NCBI GenBank assembly: GCA_019649035.1
Contig: BMAT01001684.1
Coordinates: forward strand, 724,950-761,521
DNA from: Elysia marginata
Taxonomy: Eukaryota; Mollusca; Gastropoda; Plakobranchidae
Length of the DNA: 36,572 nucleotides
Direction: 5' to 3'
The notes beneath the pieces are model-generated. The model was not told where the DNA came from. It made no database searches and saw nothing but the letters and a program-made list of their open reading frames with translations. Numbering within the stretch: the first letter of the stretch is position 1; every line of letters begins with the position of its first letter. Shown one piece after another: positions 20,111-31,740 of this stretch. Made by a program: the position numbers and the translations under genes.

Positions 20111-23090
20111 TAAAACACGTCCCATGTAACTTTTAGGCCTACTTTATACTTCTCCAACGCATCTTTCTATATTCTATCAAAGAAGATCGATCTCAGGGCC
20201 AGCACCCTGACCTTTCCGGCTCCTCTATTCGACATTTACCCCATTTCCCCGATAGGATCGCCTAATATAGCCCTTGAAAATGGCTTGGTTATCGAATAAT
20301 TATAATAAAGGACTGTGGAGAGCCTATGATTGTCCAAATTATTGCTTTATCCTGCATTGTTGCTGGTGACGAATACGTATATTATCTAAACCGTCGAGAG
20401 AAATAATGGGATTTGTGTTGAAAAATAGTAATTAACTTTATCTGATTGATTTTCCCCTTACCCATACATGTTGAACAGAATAAAGCGTTTGTTTGGAATA
20501 AATCAAACAAATTTACAAAATTCTATGAAGATATTTTAAAAGAATAAAATTTTAAAGGCAGCTGTTTTGAGATCAACAAGACTAGTAAAAAAAAACTTCT
20601 CAGTTTTTTTTTTCACTTTAGATTTAGTGTTTTCAATGAATGACAAATCATAGTATTTTCTTGTAGGGGTCTCACATTAGGGCTAGCAGCTTACACTGAA
20701 AACAAAATTCAGGATACAAGAAACGCGCATGTCGTTTTCAAAATAGGTTTTAGGTGGAACGTAATATTGCCTGTTCTTTAATTCTTTGGCCAATGAACCA
20801 AAATCAATAAATTATCTGAATCAACGGCAGTAGGTCCAAATAGATGGCAGATACTTTCATCGTACAAAAAAAACCCCATCAGCGTTAAGGAAAGAAGGGA
20901 AACAGTAAACCCAACTGGTAATCGATAAGAATCGGATAGCCAGTTCAGCTTCTCATTTTAGATTTTCAACTTGGAAGGTTGAAATAAATCAAATATCCAT
21001 TTGAAAAAATACATGTACAAAGTATCAATAAAAAGCTTACTCACTGCAAAGAAATGTCGATGTCAATGGTACTTGTAATGAAGAGTCGAAGAGATTGATG
21101 AGTCAAGTCAAGTCAATATTTTGAATTAATATGACAGATTTTATTGTGCATTTTCTTTTTTCTTGTTTATGAAAATATGCATTAAGTTATTGCATCGTAA
21201 TTGTATTGACAACCATAAATAAACGCAGGTATCTTACTTTGTAAAACAATGTGAGAGGGGAAGTACTCCATTGGTTCACCGCACAATGAATAAAAAAACT
21301 CTGAAAAGTCGGCTATTGATAACATTGACATTCTCTCTCTACAAAGATAATGAATCTAACCGCTGCCATTTCTATTGAAACATAAATAAATAATGAAAGT
21401 AAAAAATACGAATTCATGAATAGATCATTTATGTTTGATACAGAGCTAGTTCAATAATTACATGTATAATTATAATTGTAGTGAAAAGATTGTTATCTTG
21501 TGTTCTAAAAGCTTCATACGCCAGCACTAGAATATTTATTTGTTACAAGTGTTCTTTGAACTGACAAATAGAGTTATTACGCCTAGCCTACTTTTAATTA
21601 ACCTCGTTCAAATGAAGACGTTAAAATGAATGGAAATGAACGGCATGATATCGCTATCAAAAGTAAAAACCGCTAATTTGTGGGAAGAAAGGACTGCTGA
21701 AATGTTAAAGTGTGTGCTTTATTAAGCAAAAAACTATTTGTTGTTGTTTAGGCCCATGTCATAATTCTCATTTTTTTGTGTTTACAATGGTGTCGTGGTT
21801 AGCAGACATATGAAAGCATAGGTACAAAGAGAGTTCTAGTAGCATCAAGGCGTTCGTGTAAAAGAGTTCGGGTTTTGGGAATAGGTTAGAAGAAGGGGAT
21901 GTTAAGGTGTGGGAGAAAAGAAGGGTGTACCGGAAGTAAGGTGGTGAAGTAAGACTTTAGTGGATGAGCAATCTTGCAATGCTAGATAACACATTTAGGC
22001 CATTTTGAACATATTCAAGAAGCTAAAATAACTTGATAAACCACAAAAAATTGCTTTGCTGTACGTAGACGCCGAATAGCAATGGATTTTTACATCTAGA
22101 ATCTAGGTCTACGCTACAGTCTACGAATTTAATAAAGAATCTGAATCAATTCAGTAACGTTAGTGGTCGATTTCGAGACAGATCCAGAGCAGTGTTGGCA
22201 GCCACGGACCATCATGCTGTTGAACAAATTTTCTTTTAAACTCTTCCATTCTCTGCAACACAAACTTGCATAAATATAGGCCTAACATTTATCTTTTTTA
22301 CTCCCAGGTTTGAGTATCTTATTATTTTTGTATCCTTTAACGACCAGTCTGAAAAAGAAATTCTATTTCGCAAGCCAACAGTCTCCCCCCAAAAATAGTA
22401 TTTGAAATTTGTATTGATATGAAAAATACGCCTCATGTGAAACGCAAAAAGTCGAATTTCATAAGAAGTAAAGGCATTAATTAAGTTCCCCGCCCCTTAT
22501 TTTAGAATAACATCACAATCTAAGATCTCAGCTGTCGCACCCGTCAATTAGCCGTCGCCTTGAGGTGTTTGGAGAAACACAACAGAATTATCGATCACAC
22601 AGAGGACTAAGAGCGGGTATTCTTATCACTAGTTTGTATATAAAAGAAAAAAAATATTAAGTAATCTAAGCTCTAGCAGACCTATTTCACGAAAATACAT
22701 AACATAAAAAGACCTGAATTTGCATCAGTCGCTGGCACTGCTGTTAGGCTTTTTTTTTTTGAAAAGGTGACAAAGGATATGATTATCTTTAACGAAGTGA
22801 ACAAGATCCCTCATTTACCTGTTTGGTAAGAAAAGAATAAAAAAAAAGTTCAATGAAAGTAAGCGCCAATCAAAGATGCGGTTGTTGATGTAAAAATAAA
22901 GACGTAATTACTGAGAGACAGACGAGAGATACAGAGCCATATGTGAGCGATTTAATTGGTTAGAGCAGACATAAGGATAAAAATACATAGCTTATTTGTA
23001 TTGCATAAAAAAACAAAAACAGGTCTTGACTGTATGTCTTGGAAACCATTTCATGCTCAAATTAAAAAAAAATGGAGCGAACTACTGATT
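20110..23090. other. No gene recognised
   Basis: AT-rich sequence with no simple-repeat array and no exon-like block I can support. TAGGCCTA palindromes occur at 20134-20141 and 22277-22284. A short AATAAAGAATCTGAATC run near 22131 could be another retroelement tail. Confidence 0.5.
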
Positions 23091-23280
23091 CAAAGAAGTT
23101 TAAAGATCACTTTGGTGAAGAAAAAATAATAATATCATTCATTGGCATCTATAAAATAATTAATGTTAATTAATCGGAGAGAGTTCAAAGAAGTTTTAAG
23201 ATCACTTTGGTGAAGGAGAAATAATAATATCATTCATTGGAATTTATAAAATAATTAATGTTAATTAATCGGAGAGAGTT
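23091..23280. repeat. 95-bp tandem duplication
   Basis: Copies at 23091-23185 and 23186-23280 each begin CAAAGAAGTTT and end TTAATTAATCGGAGAGAGTT. They differ at only a few positions (GAAGAAAAA versus GAAGGAGAA; GGCATCTATAAA versus GGAATTTATAAA), so the duplication is fairly recent. Confidence 0.93.
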
Positions 23281-23644
23281 ATGCAATTGAAAACATAAAA
23301 TTGTAGACGAAGCCATAGATTATTTCGTGCAAACTGTTACATGTAGTCTTGAATTTATACTTCACGTTGCGGACTTAACTGTTCACCACAGTCGCAGTTT
23401 CAATGGTTTCACTTTCAGTTAGCAGAAGAATTGAGGCGGCTCTAAAGTAAGATCATAGCTAAATTTTACATTCGGAATGGTTGTAGGTTACAAGAGAACT
23501 ATACTGATATTGATGTTTTTTTTTTAAATAAAGGATAACTTCCGAGTGCCTTCTTATGGCAATCTTCAAACTATGCGTCGATTAAAGACTCTGCAAAGTC
23601 GAAAATAGTAAGATAAGCATAAGTATGCATGATGGAAGAGTTAA

Positions 23645-24013
23645 TTAAGAGCAAAACAACTGGAAGAGGACTTTTTTGTATAAAGAAAGTAAAATAAGAG
23701 CGGGTGAAGTAACTAAAGAAAAATTCATGCTTTTAAAAACGTGCTGACAACGAAATGTAGTTATGGACTTCTTTGTGAATGCCAACATTAACCTTCTTGG
23801 CCCGATTAGCCACGATCGTTTTCCATGTTGCGCTCCACGAGCCATGATTGTGGCTTTAGGTACATCCTTTCGAAATTTTGTGACTCGATGTGCACTGTAT
23901 TGTTCGCGGAACTTGACGACCTGATTACGTTCCTTGTCGTCTTTGCTGTTATGCACATCGACAAGGCGGCCGCTTTTGTGATTCAGATTTACAATTCCAG
24001 AGAATTTTTCCAT
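23645..24013 (-). CDS. Unrecognised 122-codon frame, divergent from the gag-like remnant
   Basis: Starts with MEKFSGIVNLNHKSGRLVDV; the first 90 residues are strongly charged and hydrophilic (KDDKERNQVVKFREQYSAHR, then RKDVPKATIMARGAQHGKRS) and look more protein-like than the chance frames elsewhere. The last 25 residues are hydrophobic and may be read-through. I recognise no family. It lies 183 bases from the retroelement-like frame on the other strand, so it could be part of the same or a neighbouring mobile element, or a degraded processed gene. Confidence 0.25.
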   Translation of the reverse strand: MEKFSGIVNLNHKSGRLVDVHNSKDDKERNQVVKFREQYSAHRVTKFRKDVPKATIMARGAQHGKRSWLIGPRRLMLAFTKKSITTFRCQHVFKSMNFSLVTSPALILLSLYKKVLFQLFCS

Positions 24014-24196
24014 AGTTTAAAATGTTAATGCATATTAAATTTCTACGTATCGTGCAATACCAAGCTTAAAGTCTATACAACCGTACAATACCGGTTAAAA
24101 GATACATTGTTCTTGGTTTTACACCAAAAGGACTTGTTATTGGACCTATGTCTATGCTTGGACTGCATGCAAGATTAAACTTGGCTCAGATCGCTA

Positions 24197-24871
24197 ATGG
24201 CGGAGAAAGAGGACTTGTCGGAAATACTCGATCAACTTTCAACTTTTCAAATACAGTTTGACAAGCTTCATGAACATGTTTGCAAACTAGAACAAGTAAA
24301 CAGTCCTATTCAAGATGCTATCGCAGAGACAGCGAACAAACCTTCAGACCACACACGGTCGAATCGCAAACCTATTAGGCCTACTTTCAGTCCCAGTGCG
24401 TCAACTGCAGCCGACATACAAGGAGACTTCGAAAGAGACTTCCAACGTCTCAAATAATCGCTTCTAGGGACTCATGTCCCTGATAACTACAGAGTTCGTG
24501 ATAGCGCGGTGGGTATCAAACAGGCAGAAAGCAATCAGTAAAAATTTTGTGTAAATGTGCAAGGCATGCGGGAACAGCGATTTTACAACATGTGACTGCC
24601 TTGGAGAATCAGGCGAATACATCTGGTGGTGCATTAAATTGCATCTTTACGTGCGTAGCAGCACAGACAAATTTTCTCCAACAGGATTATACAAGCCTAG
24701 TGGTGGTCTACATTCCATGAAGACACAGCTCCTATCTTCCACCAATTTGAAAATAACTCTCCTACTTTTCCGTATAGCGCCTTAAAGTTAAAGAACATTC
24801 GTGTCGCGGAGGAGTTGTCAGCATTTTCAAACCGACATCCATTGTTTCGGATCCTTTCGAACTGCAGGTAA
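24197..24871 (+). pseudogene. Decayed retroelement gag/ORF1-like frame
   Basis: Begins MAEKEDLSEILDQLSTFQIQ with a heptad-like, coiled-coil-prone N-terminus (residues 1-35), then a Ser/Thr/Pro-rich linker and DFQRLK. An in-frame TAA at 24455-24457 is followed in the same frame by VPDNYRVRDSAVGIKQAES to a second stop at 24539. Similarity continues in a shifted frame from 24544 (CKCARHAG..., then QTNFLQQDYTSLVV) to a stop at 24718, then back in the first frame from 24719 (FENNSPTF, RVAEELSAFSNR) to a stop at 24869. That order resembles the ORF1/gag-like proteins of molluscan retroelements as I remember them. Two stops and two frameshifts show it is inactive. No LTR or polymerase is seen nearby. 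Confidence 0.5.
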
Positions 24872-25791
24872 TCAGAAATGACACTGTGAAAGTTTGACTT
24901 TCGTTTTTCTAGATCCAGACCAAAGCTTAGACCTAAATGATGGTGCAACATCAAAAGAATCTGTTACAGATGATGATATGATGACGATGACGGTGGGTTC
25001 TATTTCTTTCTAGATCTATGTTTAAATAGTAACATAAATGAAAAAATTACAGTGGATAACAAAAGCTGGGTGGAACCAATGCACAAAGACTAGAAGTTAG
25101 AACTTGACCAGAGGCTAGCTAGAAAAGTTTGGTGCCCTGCTTTTTCATTTCAGTCACGAGGATATATTCTTTGTTATTAAATAACACCTAATAGCTTATA
25201 ATATTTTCTAAAAACATGAAGTTTTATAGATCTTGTTTAAAGAATAAATGAGTTACAGATATTAAACGCTTATTCGTTTCCCACTCAACCTCTCTAATTT
25301 TAACCGCATCTGAATTGAAAAAAAAGTTACCATCGCGTTAAAAAGGAGATCTGGTTATGCAAACAAAGAGGTTAGGCTATCAGATAATTTATTTTCTGAT
25401 GGTTAGTGTAATATAAACCACAGCGAAACCAAAAATTTGATTTCTTTCAAGAAATAGTATTATAACATCTTGCGTTTGAAAATGTGGAAATAATCCGAAA
25501 TTGCAGTCATTATCTATAACATTTATCAAAACCTTTGAGATTTTACCTTAATGATGCAAACATTACCAAACAAGAGAACTTCAAATCGGCAAATTTGTTT
25601 AGACATCACAATTGCAAAGCAAATATAGTTATGGGTATGTACAAATTTATTCATCAATATATTAATCTCATCTGTATATTGCGTAGAGAGAGGTATGTGG
25701 ATGTAAACGTTTGCTTGTGCCTGGGAGTCGAAAACAGATACAGGGAGAAGAAAAAGAAGAGAGAGACAGACAGACAGACAGAGAGGGAAAG

Positions 25792-25826
<35 letters not shown>

Positions 25827-25827
25827 G

Positions 25828-25908
<81 letters not shown>

Positions 25909-26609
25909 CACACCAAAACTTTTACGAATCGAAAAAAACCTCTGGCGAAAAACTCCGAGATGACATATCGACATTATGTCTGACCTGCGACCTACATTGC
26001 CTTCCAGAACTAAAGACTGTCAGGGTGGGATTAGATTGGCTTTGGCCTTCTCGTGAGATATTATTATATCCTATCTAATTCTACTGGATAAGCCCTAAGT
26101 AAGCTCAGGGGTCGGATGGAGTAAGGCGGCAGTGTACCATCTGCCTGATGTGTCTGTGTACTCCTTCCTCTTTTTATACACACATACCTGGCAAATAAAT
26201 ATGTGTAGACCTTTAATATTTGTCTCCTTTCTACAAGAAATTAAAACGTAATATTTATTTTTTGACATAACCATGAAATCATTGACGTTTGATAGATGTA
26301 CTGAAAAAGGATAAAACAATCTTACTACCATTTATCCACGATGGGGAAATTTTGAAAAAAGTAGGAGAAAAAAATCCAGAACGGTTCGGCCATAAGACAG
26401 GGTGTTTTTTTTTTTTTTTAATCTGAACCGAAAATGACATCCATTTTCACATTTCAGCGATCTACTCTCAGAAACTGTTTTGGCGTCGATGGTTTCATAC
26501 GCAAAAATAAGCACAAAAATTAATGCATCATTTCTTCAAATTTAAGTGCAACCGATCTTGAATAAAACTGAAAATGCTTTTAACGCAGTATATGTGCACT
26601 GTGAAAAGG
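24872..26609. other. No gene recognised; holds a GA array
   Basis: AT-rich sequence downstream of the retroelement remnant. It contains TCTAGATC motifs near 24910 and 25010 and the large GA array at 25757-25906. No exon-like block is supported. Confidence 0.5.
25757..25906. repeat. (GA)n/(GACA)n microsatellite
   Basis: About 150 bases of GA with a GACA sub-array near the start and GGG and GATA interruptions. Frames reading Arg-Glu (plus) or Ser-Leu (minus) repeats are artefacts. Confidence 0.95.
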
Positions 26610-26702
26610 TCACCCTCTCATAGAATCGCTAAAGCAGACACAACCAAGCAGTACAACCAAGATGAGGCTAGTTTCGATTTTCACGAAATCCAAAGCTGCA
26701 CT

Positions 26703-28094
26703 GAAAAATAAAATGAGCGACAAAATAATGATCTTTCAAAATCAAGTGAGTTTTAACTGAATCAAGTTTTTATGATGCAGATACTTTAGAGAAAAGAGCT
26801 TAAACTATCCCCACAAAAACAAAGAAGCACAAAGATTGAAAAAAAAAACTTTATCTCGAAATCCCTATTCTTAAAACTGAGGACAAAAAGACCTCTGAGG
26901 GATACAATATCATAATAAGCGGCCATAAGAGATCATTCTAGGGATAATAGTGATTATACAATGAGCTTGACACGGGATTAACAGGGATACGCTTAGCGAG
27001 ATGAGTAAAACGATATTTGTAAAAATCTATTTCCGCCCTCATTCTGATCAGAGCAAAGAAACACAGATTTGCTTCTCTGTGTTTCATTCGAAGGAAAAAA
27101 TCCTCAGCTTTAGAGGCAATAGTTGTTTTTATTTTTTGTTCAATAATTTTGTATTTAGTAGTCAGACTTGATTTAATTTGCCAGAGCCGAACTATCTATT
27201 TCAAGGTTATGTATGCTGTAATTCTGCCTTTTCTCTTCTTTGTCTTTGTCATTTATTTCATGTGCTGTTCTAATTTTTTAGATATATTACAGTGCTATCA
27301 TCTGTTAAAAATGACATCACTATTTCCGAGATTTCAAGTACTAGAAACTGAGCACAATGTATGCAAGCATAGATTAAAAGGGAACATGCTTTTTCTTCGA
27401 TATTTACACAGTAAATAAATGAATGATTATGAAAGATAAAAAAGAGAAATTGCTAAACAGCTTGTGATAAGTCTGAAAAGAACCAAGTCGGTTAGACTAT
27501 CTGGAGAACTTAATATTGAGAAAAAAAAACTAGAAAAACTTCAGTAAGTTTTACTTGCCAAAGACTCGTTGAATGAAGCTCTTTAAGTCATGTGACTTTG
27601 GGTGAACTGTGTCTATATCTGAAGGTTTTCCTGAATAGGTAGAGTTAAGTTGTTGCCGAACTACGCATGGAATTCAGAAATCTTAGCTTGCAGATGAAAA
27701 AGTTACCACGCAAATATAAGATCCTGAGTTTTTAAATTAGACATACCTCTAAAAGGCTTATTGCAGCATTATAAAAAAGATGTCTTCTCTTGCTGATAAA
27801 CATGACAGGAATAGCTTTAGATCTATTTCTACGTGTAACATTTATTTGTATGCAAAAGTAACGGTATCGCTTACACTTGAATTGCCATAACCATTTGCAT
27901 AGATTAATGGTGATAAGTTAAATGCAACTTGGAGAGAAGCAGCTCATTATCGTATGACTGGTTTACTCCTCCAAATTGAAACTGAAATCGATCCAGATTG
28001 GGAATGCATCATCTAATTTCTTAACTGTATCATAACTGCGTTAACTAATAAGGGAGTTGTTAAAATCTTTTATCATAACTTACTTCTTGTTTAG
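26703..28094. other. No gene recognised
   Basis: AT-rich, no arrays. The plus-strand frame at 27149-27418 has a hydrophobic stretch (about residues 20-40) but no family resemblance or splice support. Confidence 0.5.
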
Positions 28095-28235
28095 CTATTG
28101 GGCAGTTTAGAACTATGTGGTTTGTTGTTTCTGTTATTTGCATTTTGGGCACATTGGGCAGTCCTTTAGTTGCTATTTGTGCATACCGTAGGCAATCCGT
28201 GTTTTGTGAGGAATCTGCTTTAAGTGACCCATGAT
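28095..28235 (-). mobile_element. LINE-type ORF2 C-terminal remnant (CCHC-like motif)
   Basis: The minus strand reads GHLKQIPHKTRIAYGMHK, a stop, then QLKDCPMCPKCK. After a frameshift it continues ITETTNHIVLNCPIAKQE. The C-x2-C ... T-x-x-H-x4-C arrangement is typical of the cysteine-histidine segment after the reverse transcriptase domain of many non-LTR retrotransposons. The stop and frameshift mark it as dead. No reverse transcriptase core motif is visible upstream within the recognisable stretch. Confidence 0.5.
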
Positions 28236-28426
28236 TTATATGTCGTTATGGATAGTCACGCTGCTTGTGTTTTCTAATGAACCCGAGGACAATGCCAGCA
28301 TAGATGATATTTCGGTGGAACAGCAGGAGGAGGAAGGGTCAAACAAAGAATAAATTAATAATACAACTTGGCGTCCAGAGAGACTTGCCTCTTCTGAGCC
28401 CACACATATCGAAAACCCATACATGT

Positions 28427-28533
28427 AGAAAGACAGAGAGAAGAGAGAGAGATAGAGAGACTAAGAGAGAGAGAAAGAGAGAGAGGCAGAGAGAGAGAGA
28501 GAGACAGAGACAAAGATAGAGAGAGAAAGAGAG
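28427..28533. repeat. (GA)n microsatellite, interrupted
   Basis: GA repeats with GACA, GATA and GAAA interruptions; it generates Arg/Glu- or Ser/Leu-rich frames on the two strands. Confidence 0.93.
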
Positions 28534-28737
28534 TAATAGATTTACAGATATAGGTAGATAATTATACAGAGGAAAGCTCATGCAAGCTAAATATGAAACC
28601 AAACATAACGCAATTACAGTTAACTTTGTGCAAATCACACACTAGAATTCTGAAAGTTTTATATTTTGTCTAATCCACGTTAAATTCTCTATTTCTTTCC
28701 CACAGCTCTTTTAGTTTCGCATTAGTCCTAATTACGG

Positions 28738-28788
28738 CATCTCACGCTGTAACGGCCCACGCCTTAGACCAACTGACACTCCGCCTTA
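28738..28788 (-). repeat. Possible tRNA-derived 5' fragment (SINE head or tRNA pseudogene)
   Basis: The minus strand reads GGCGGAGTGTCAGTTGGTC then TAAGGCGTGGGCC, resembling the acceptor 5' strand, D-arm and A-box of a Leu/Ser-type tRNA. No B-box (GGTTCGANTCC) follows at the right distance, so it cannot be an intact tRNA. Confidence 0.25.
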
Positions 28789-31235
28789 AAGCCAATGATG
28801 AGCATTAAAACACGGTCAATGAAGACAAAGCTGCGCGCCATGTACCACAGGGGAGGCAATTACGCACTAATTAGATGGAGTACCGGCCAACGGATGAATG
28901 GAATGGGGGAAACTTTAGGCAAGACAATGCTCGAGCTGACATGGGACAAAGTGTGCCAAAAGGTCGTTTTACGTATAACACAACTTATAGACTTACATCA
29001 CCACTACAAAGTAACGGGCAACCACTTTTTTGAAATTCATACCAGTATCACTCGCGACCAATTGAGTTTTGAAATAGTTTGTGTTCAAAATATTGCCTTC
29101 AGCTCATGTCATAAATCATGAATCAAGCAAGATTATGTGATACAATTGCGATCTTGGAATATTTTAAACGAGCCTTAAAGTCGCACATGACATAACCCTC
29201 GACACGCACAAGGCCTTTTATCACAGGCTCATAAACAATATCGGATGCGCCTTGTACACACAGAAGAATTTTACTTAATAAAAAAGTGCACATACTTCGC
29301 ACAACTTTTACATTTTAAGTTGGCTTTAAAAGCAAAATAATCCTTATTTTGAAAAGCCCCTCAGGTTATTTCTGTTTTTTTTTTATTCATGACTAGAGTA
29401 ATTTTTGGTCTATTCTATTTACAAATAAGCATGAACTAAACTAGTTGACTATCGGCTTCCTGCCTCTGTTAGAGAAACAAAAGGGGAAAAATTATTGAAC
29501 AGCTTAATAAGTGGGAACAATAACTTACAAACAACAACAACAAAAAAAAGAAGAAGAAAATAAGTATAAAGCATGTATCTACCACCTGAAACTTGACACA
29601 GACTGAGGCAAAAGGTCACCCTGATAAATTTATCTTTTGGACACTTTTGTTTAGATTTGACAGAAATGAGCAATGAAAGTAATAGTAGGCATATCAAAAC
29701 AATAAAGACAGTCATAACATGGGACAAAAGCCAAAGCATGCAATTCCTAGCGTGGAAACTTTCAATGACTGTATTGGTTTTTTAATGAAAGGGAGTCTAG
29801 GAAAATACAAGAGCCGAGAACCGCTGATGGAAATTACATGTATGTAGGGACAGTAATAGGCAATGATCATTCAACGGTAACCTGGCGGTATCATGGCGAT
29901 TCTTCAGCGGGCCGTTATTACAGCAGTTTTATTAAATTAAGGCTACCCCTTCTTTTCCTTTAGTTAGGGTTGGGGTGAAAAAGGGCGAGACGCAATATGT
30001 TCTTAACATTCCTAGCCTAAAAGAACTAAAACTTGGAACCACAGATTAGTCTGTAAGTTTCTCTAATGGTAAACTTTCCGCAGACAGTCAGATCGCAAAG
30101 AGACATTAAGATTTATATTTATTCAGATTTCATACTAGATCTTAATTTAGAAAATAAGTCAGCTAGATACATATATACAAACCCATACTTCTAAATTTAC
30201 TTGCCTTGTGAACGCATTTCGACGGTCATTTTCTCTTCCTTGTGATTCTTTAACATTTTGTTGAACATAGATCATAAAAAAACTTTAAAGTTTAATGAGT
30301 TTAATCTTCTTTCGAGCCGATTGCTATTTAATACTTTTTTTTAGATTATCAAGTTGAACAATTTCTATTATGCACAAAATGTCTTACAGGTAACTATAAT
30401 AGTTTTCTGATGGTGTGCAATATTTTCTCAAGCTTTGAAGTACCCAGAAAAAAGATAATTTTATTATATTAATGGAGTGATCTTATCATAATGGAAGGAG
30501 AGGTGAACTTTCAGCCAGAAAAGGCTTTTTGTGCGGGGCTTAAAAATTGGGAAAATTAGCATATTCATTTCAAATTGATGTAAGAGGGCATTTAGAATGG
30601 TCTATGATCTCTGCAAATAATTTTTCTCTTTTTATTTATGTGAAAATCGTAGTGCCTATCCAAGTTGTTTTTTTTTTCTCCATTTTAAATCTGTTTTGGG
30701 TTTTACTTGAACGTTGAAATGCATTCATGAAATGACCGCAATATTACAGTGCGAAACGCAAATTCAAACCGTTACAATGGTAGATTTTATGAATGATTTT
30801 TACTTCATCATGTTTTGCGCGTCATCGCTGATGTGGAATTTTAAGCTAATTTTGAATGAAAATGTTCACCAATCTTCGTGTTCTAGACTTCGAATAAGGC
30901 TCTAGGTTTGCTGACAATGATAAACTGCAATGTAGATCTAGACCTAGATTGTTTTTTTTCTTTGAAACTGGTGTGCGTGAACTATTGTCAAGCTTCAAAC
31001 CATGATTCTTCTGTCCTTTTCAAATGGCACATGAGGCGAAAAGCTTAATGAGCATAATGAATAAAATCTACAATTTTGTTTTACAAATTAATACATTGTT
31101 TTGTTTGCTAGCCTATTAGCGTATATTATTTATGTATAGATGATCTAGAAGTTTTATCTGAAGGCCCCACATCTAGCTAGATCTAGATCTAGGTAAAGAA
31201 GAGGAAGAAATCTACAGAGGGATTGAGTGAGAGAC

Positions 31236-31262
31236 AAGATGGAGAGACAGAGAGAGAGAGAA
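31236..31262. repeat. Short (GA)n tract
   Basis: GAGACAGAGAGAGAGAGAAA within purine-rich sequence (31197-31460); the minus-strand frame over this region is Ser/Leu-rich and compositional. Confidence 0.75.
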
Positions 31263-31740
31263 ACCCTTACATTTACATTAAAACAGAGAGAAATACTGGT
31301 CAAAACGGGTGATTCAGGGAAGGAGAAACTACAATGAAAAGCACAAGAAAGGGATAGCAATGTGCATTTTGTAATACTTTCCAGACTAGAATAGGTGGGG
31401 GTGAAAATGAAAGACAGATAGACAGAGAGTTTAAGGAGATAGCAGAAAGAGATCACGGAAGGGAGAAACAAAGTTGGTGGCATCAACTTTGATAAAGTCG
31501 GTGGTATCTACTACATGTACCCAACCAATTACCGATGCGAATCACGAGCTGCCATAACTAGTGATTATAAAATAGTGAAAACTGGCTTTCATGTTGTTTT
31601 TGTTATGTCTTTTCTAAACAAGAAACTTGCGATTGCATTAAAAAAAGATTTTTTGGGGGGCACGCGACAAACAAACAATCAAGTTTCAATCTATCAGGCC
31701 TAAGATCAGGAAATGTCAATATTTAAGCCACCTAGTTTGA

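Larger units (their letters stand above)
28534..31740. other. No gene recognised
   Basis: Contains a weak tRNA-like fragment (28738-28788), a short GA tract (31236-31262) and TAGATCTAG motifs (30933, 31178). The plus frame at 28795-29121 (108 codons) is fairly hydrophilic but unrecognised and overlaps the edge of the tRNA-like block. If the exon series at 31741-35369 is real, the lower-coordinate end would hold its 3' UTR, but no clear polyadenylation signal was found. Confidence 0.45.

Noticed and set aside
25535..25974. 142-codon plus frame and 106-codon minus frame with Arg-Glu or Ser-Leu repeats
   Set aside because: Translations of the GA array; no independent coding signal outside it.
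28304..28638. Arg/Glu- and Ser/Leu-rich frames
   Set aside because: GA array translations.
28795..29121. 108-codon plus frame
   Set aside because: Hydrophilic and not low-complexity, but I recognise nothing, see no splice support, and it lies next to a tRNA-like repeat fragment; left unannotated.
31154..31486. 110-codon Ser/Leu-rich minus frame
   Set aside because: Purine-rich plus strand with a short GA tract; compositional.
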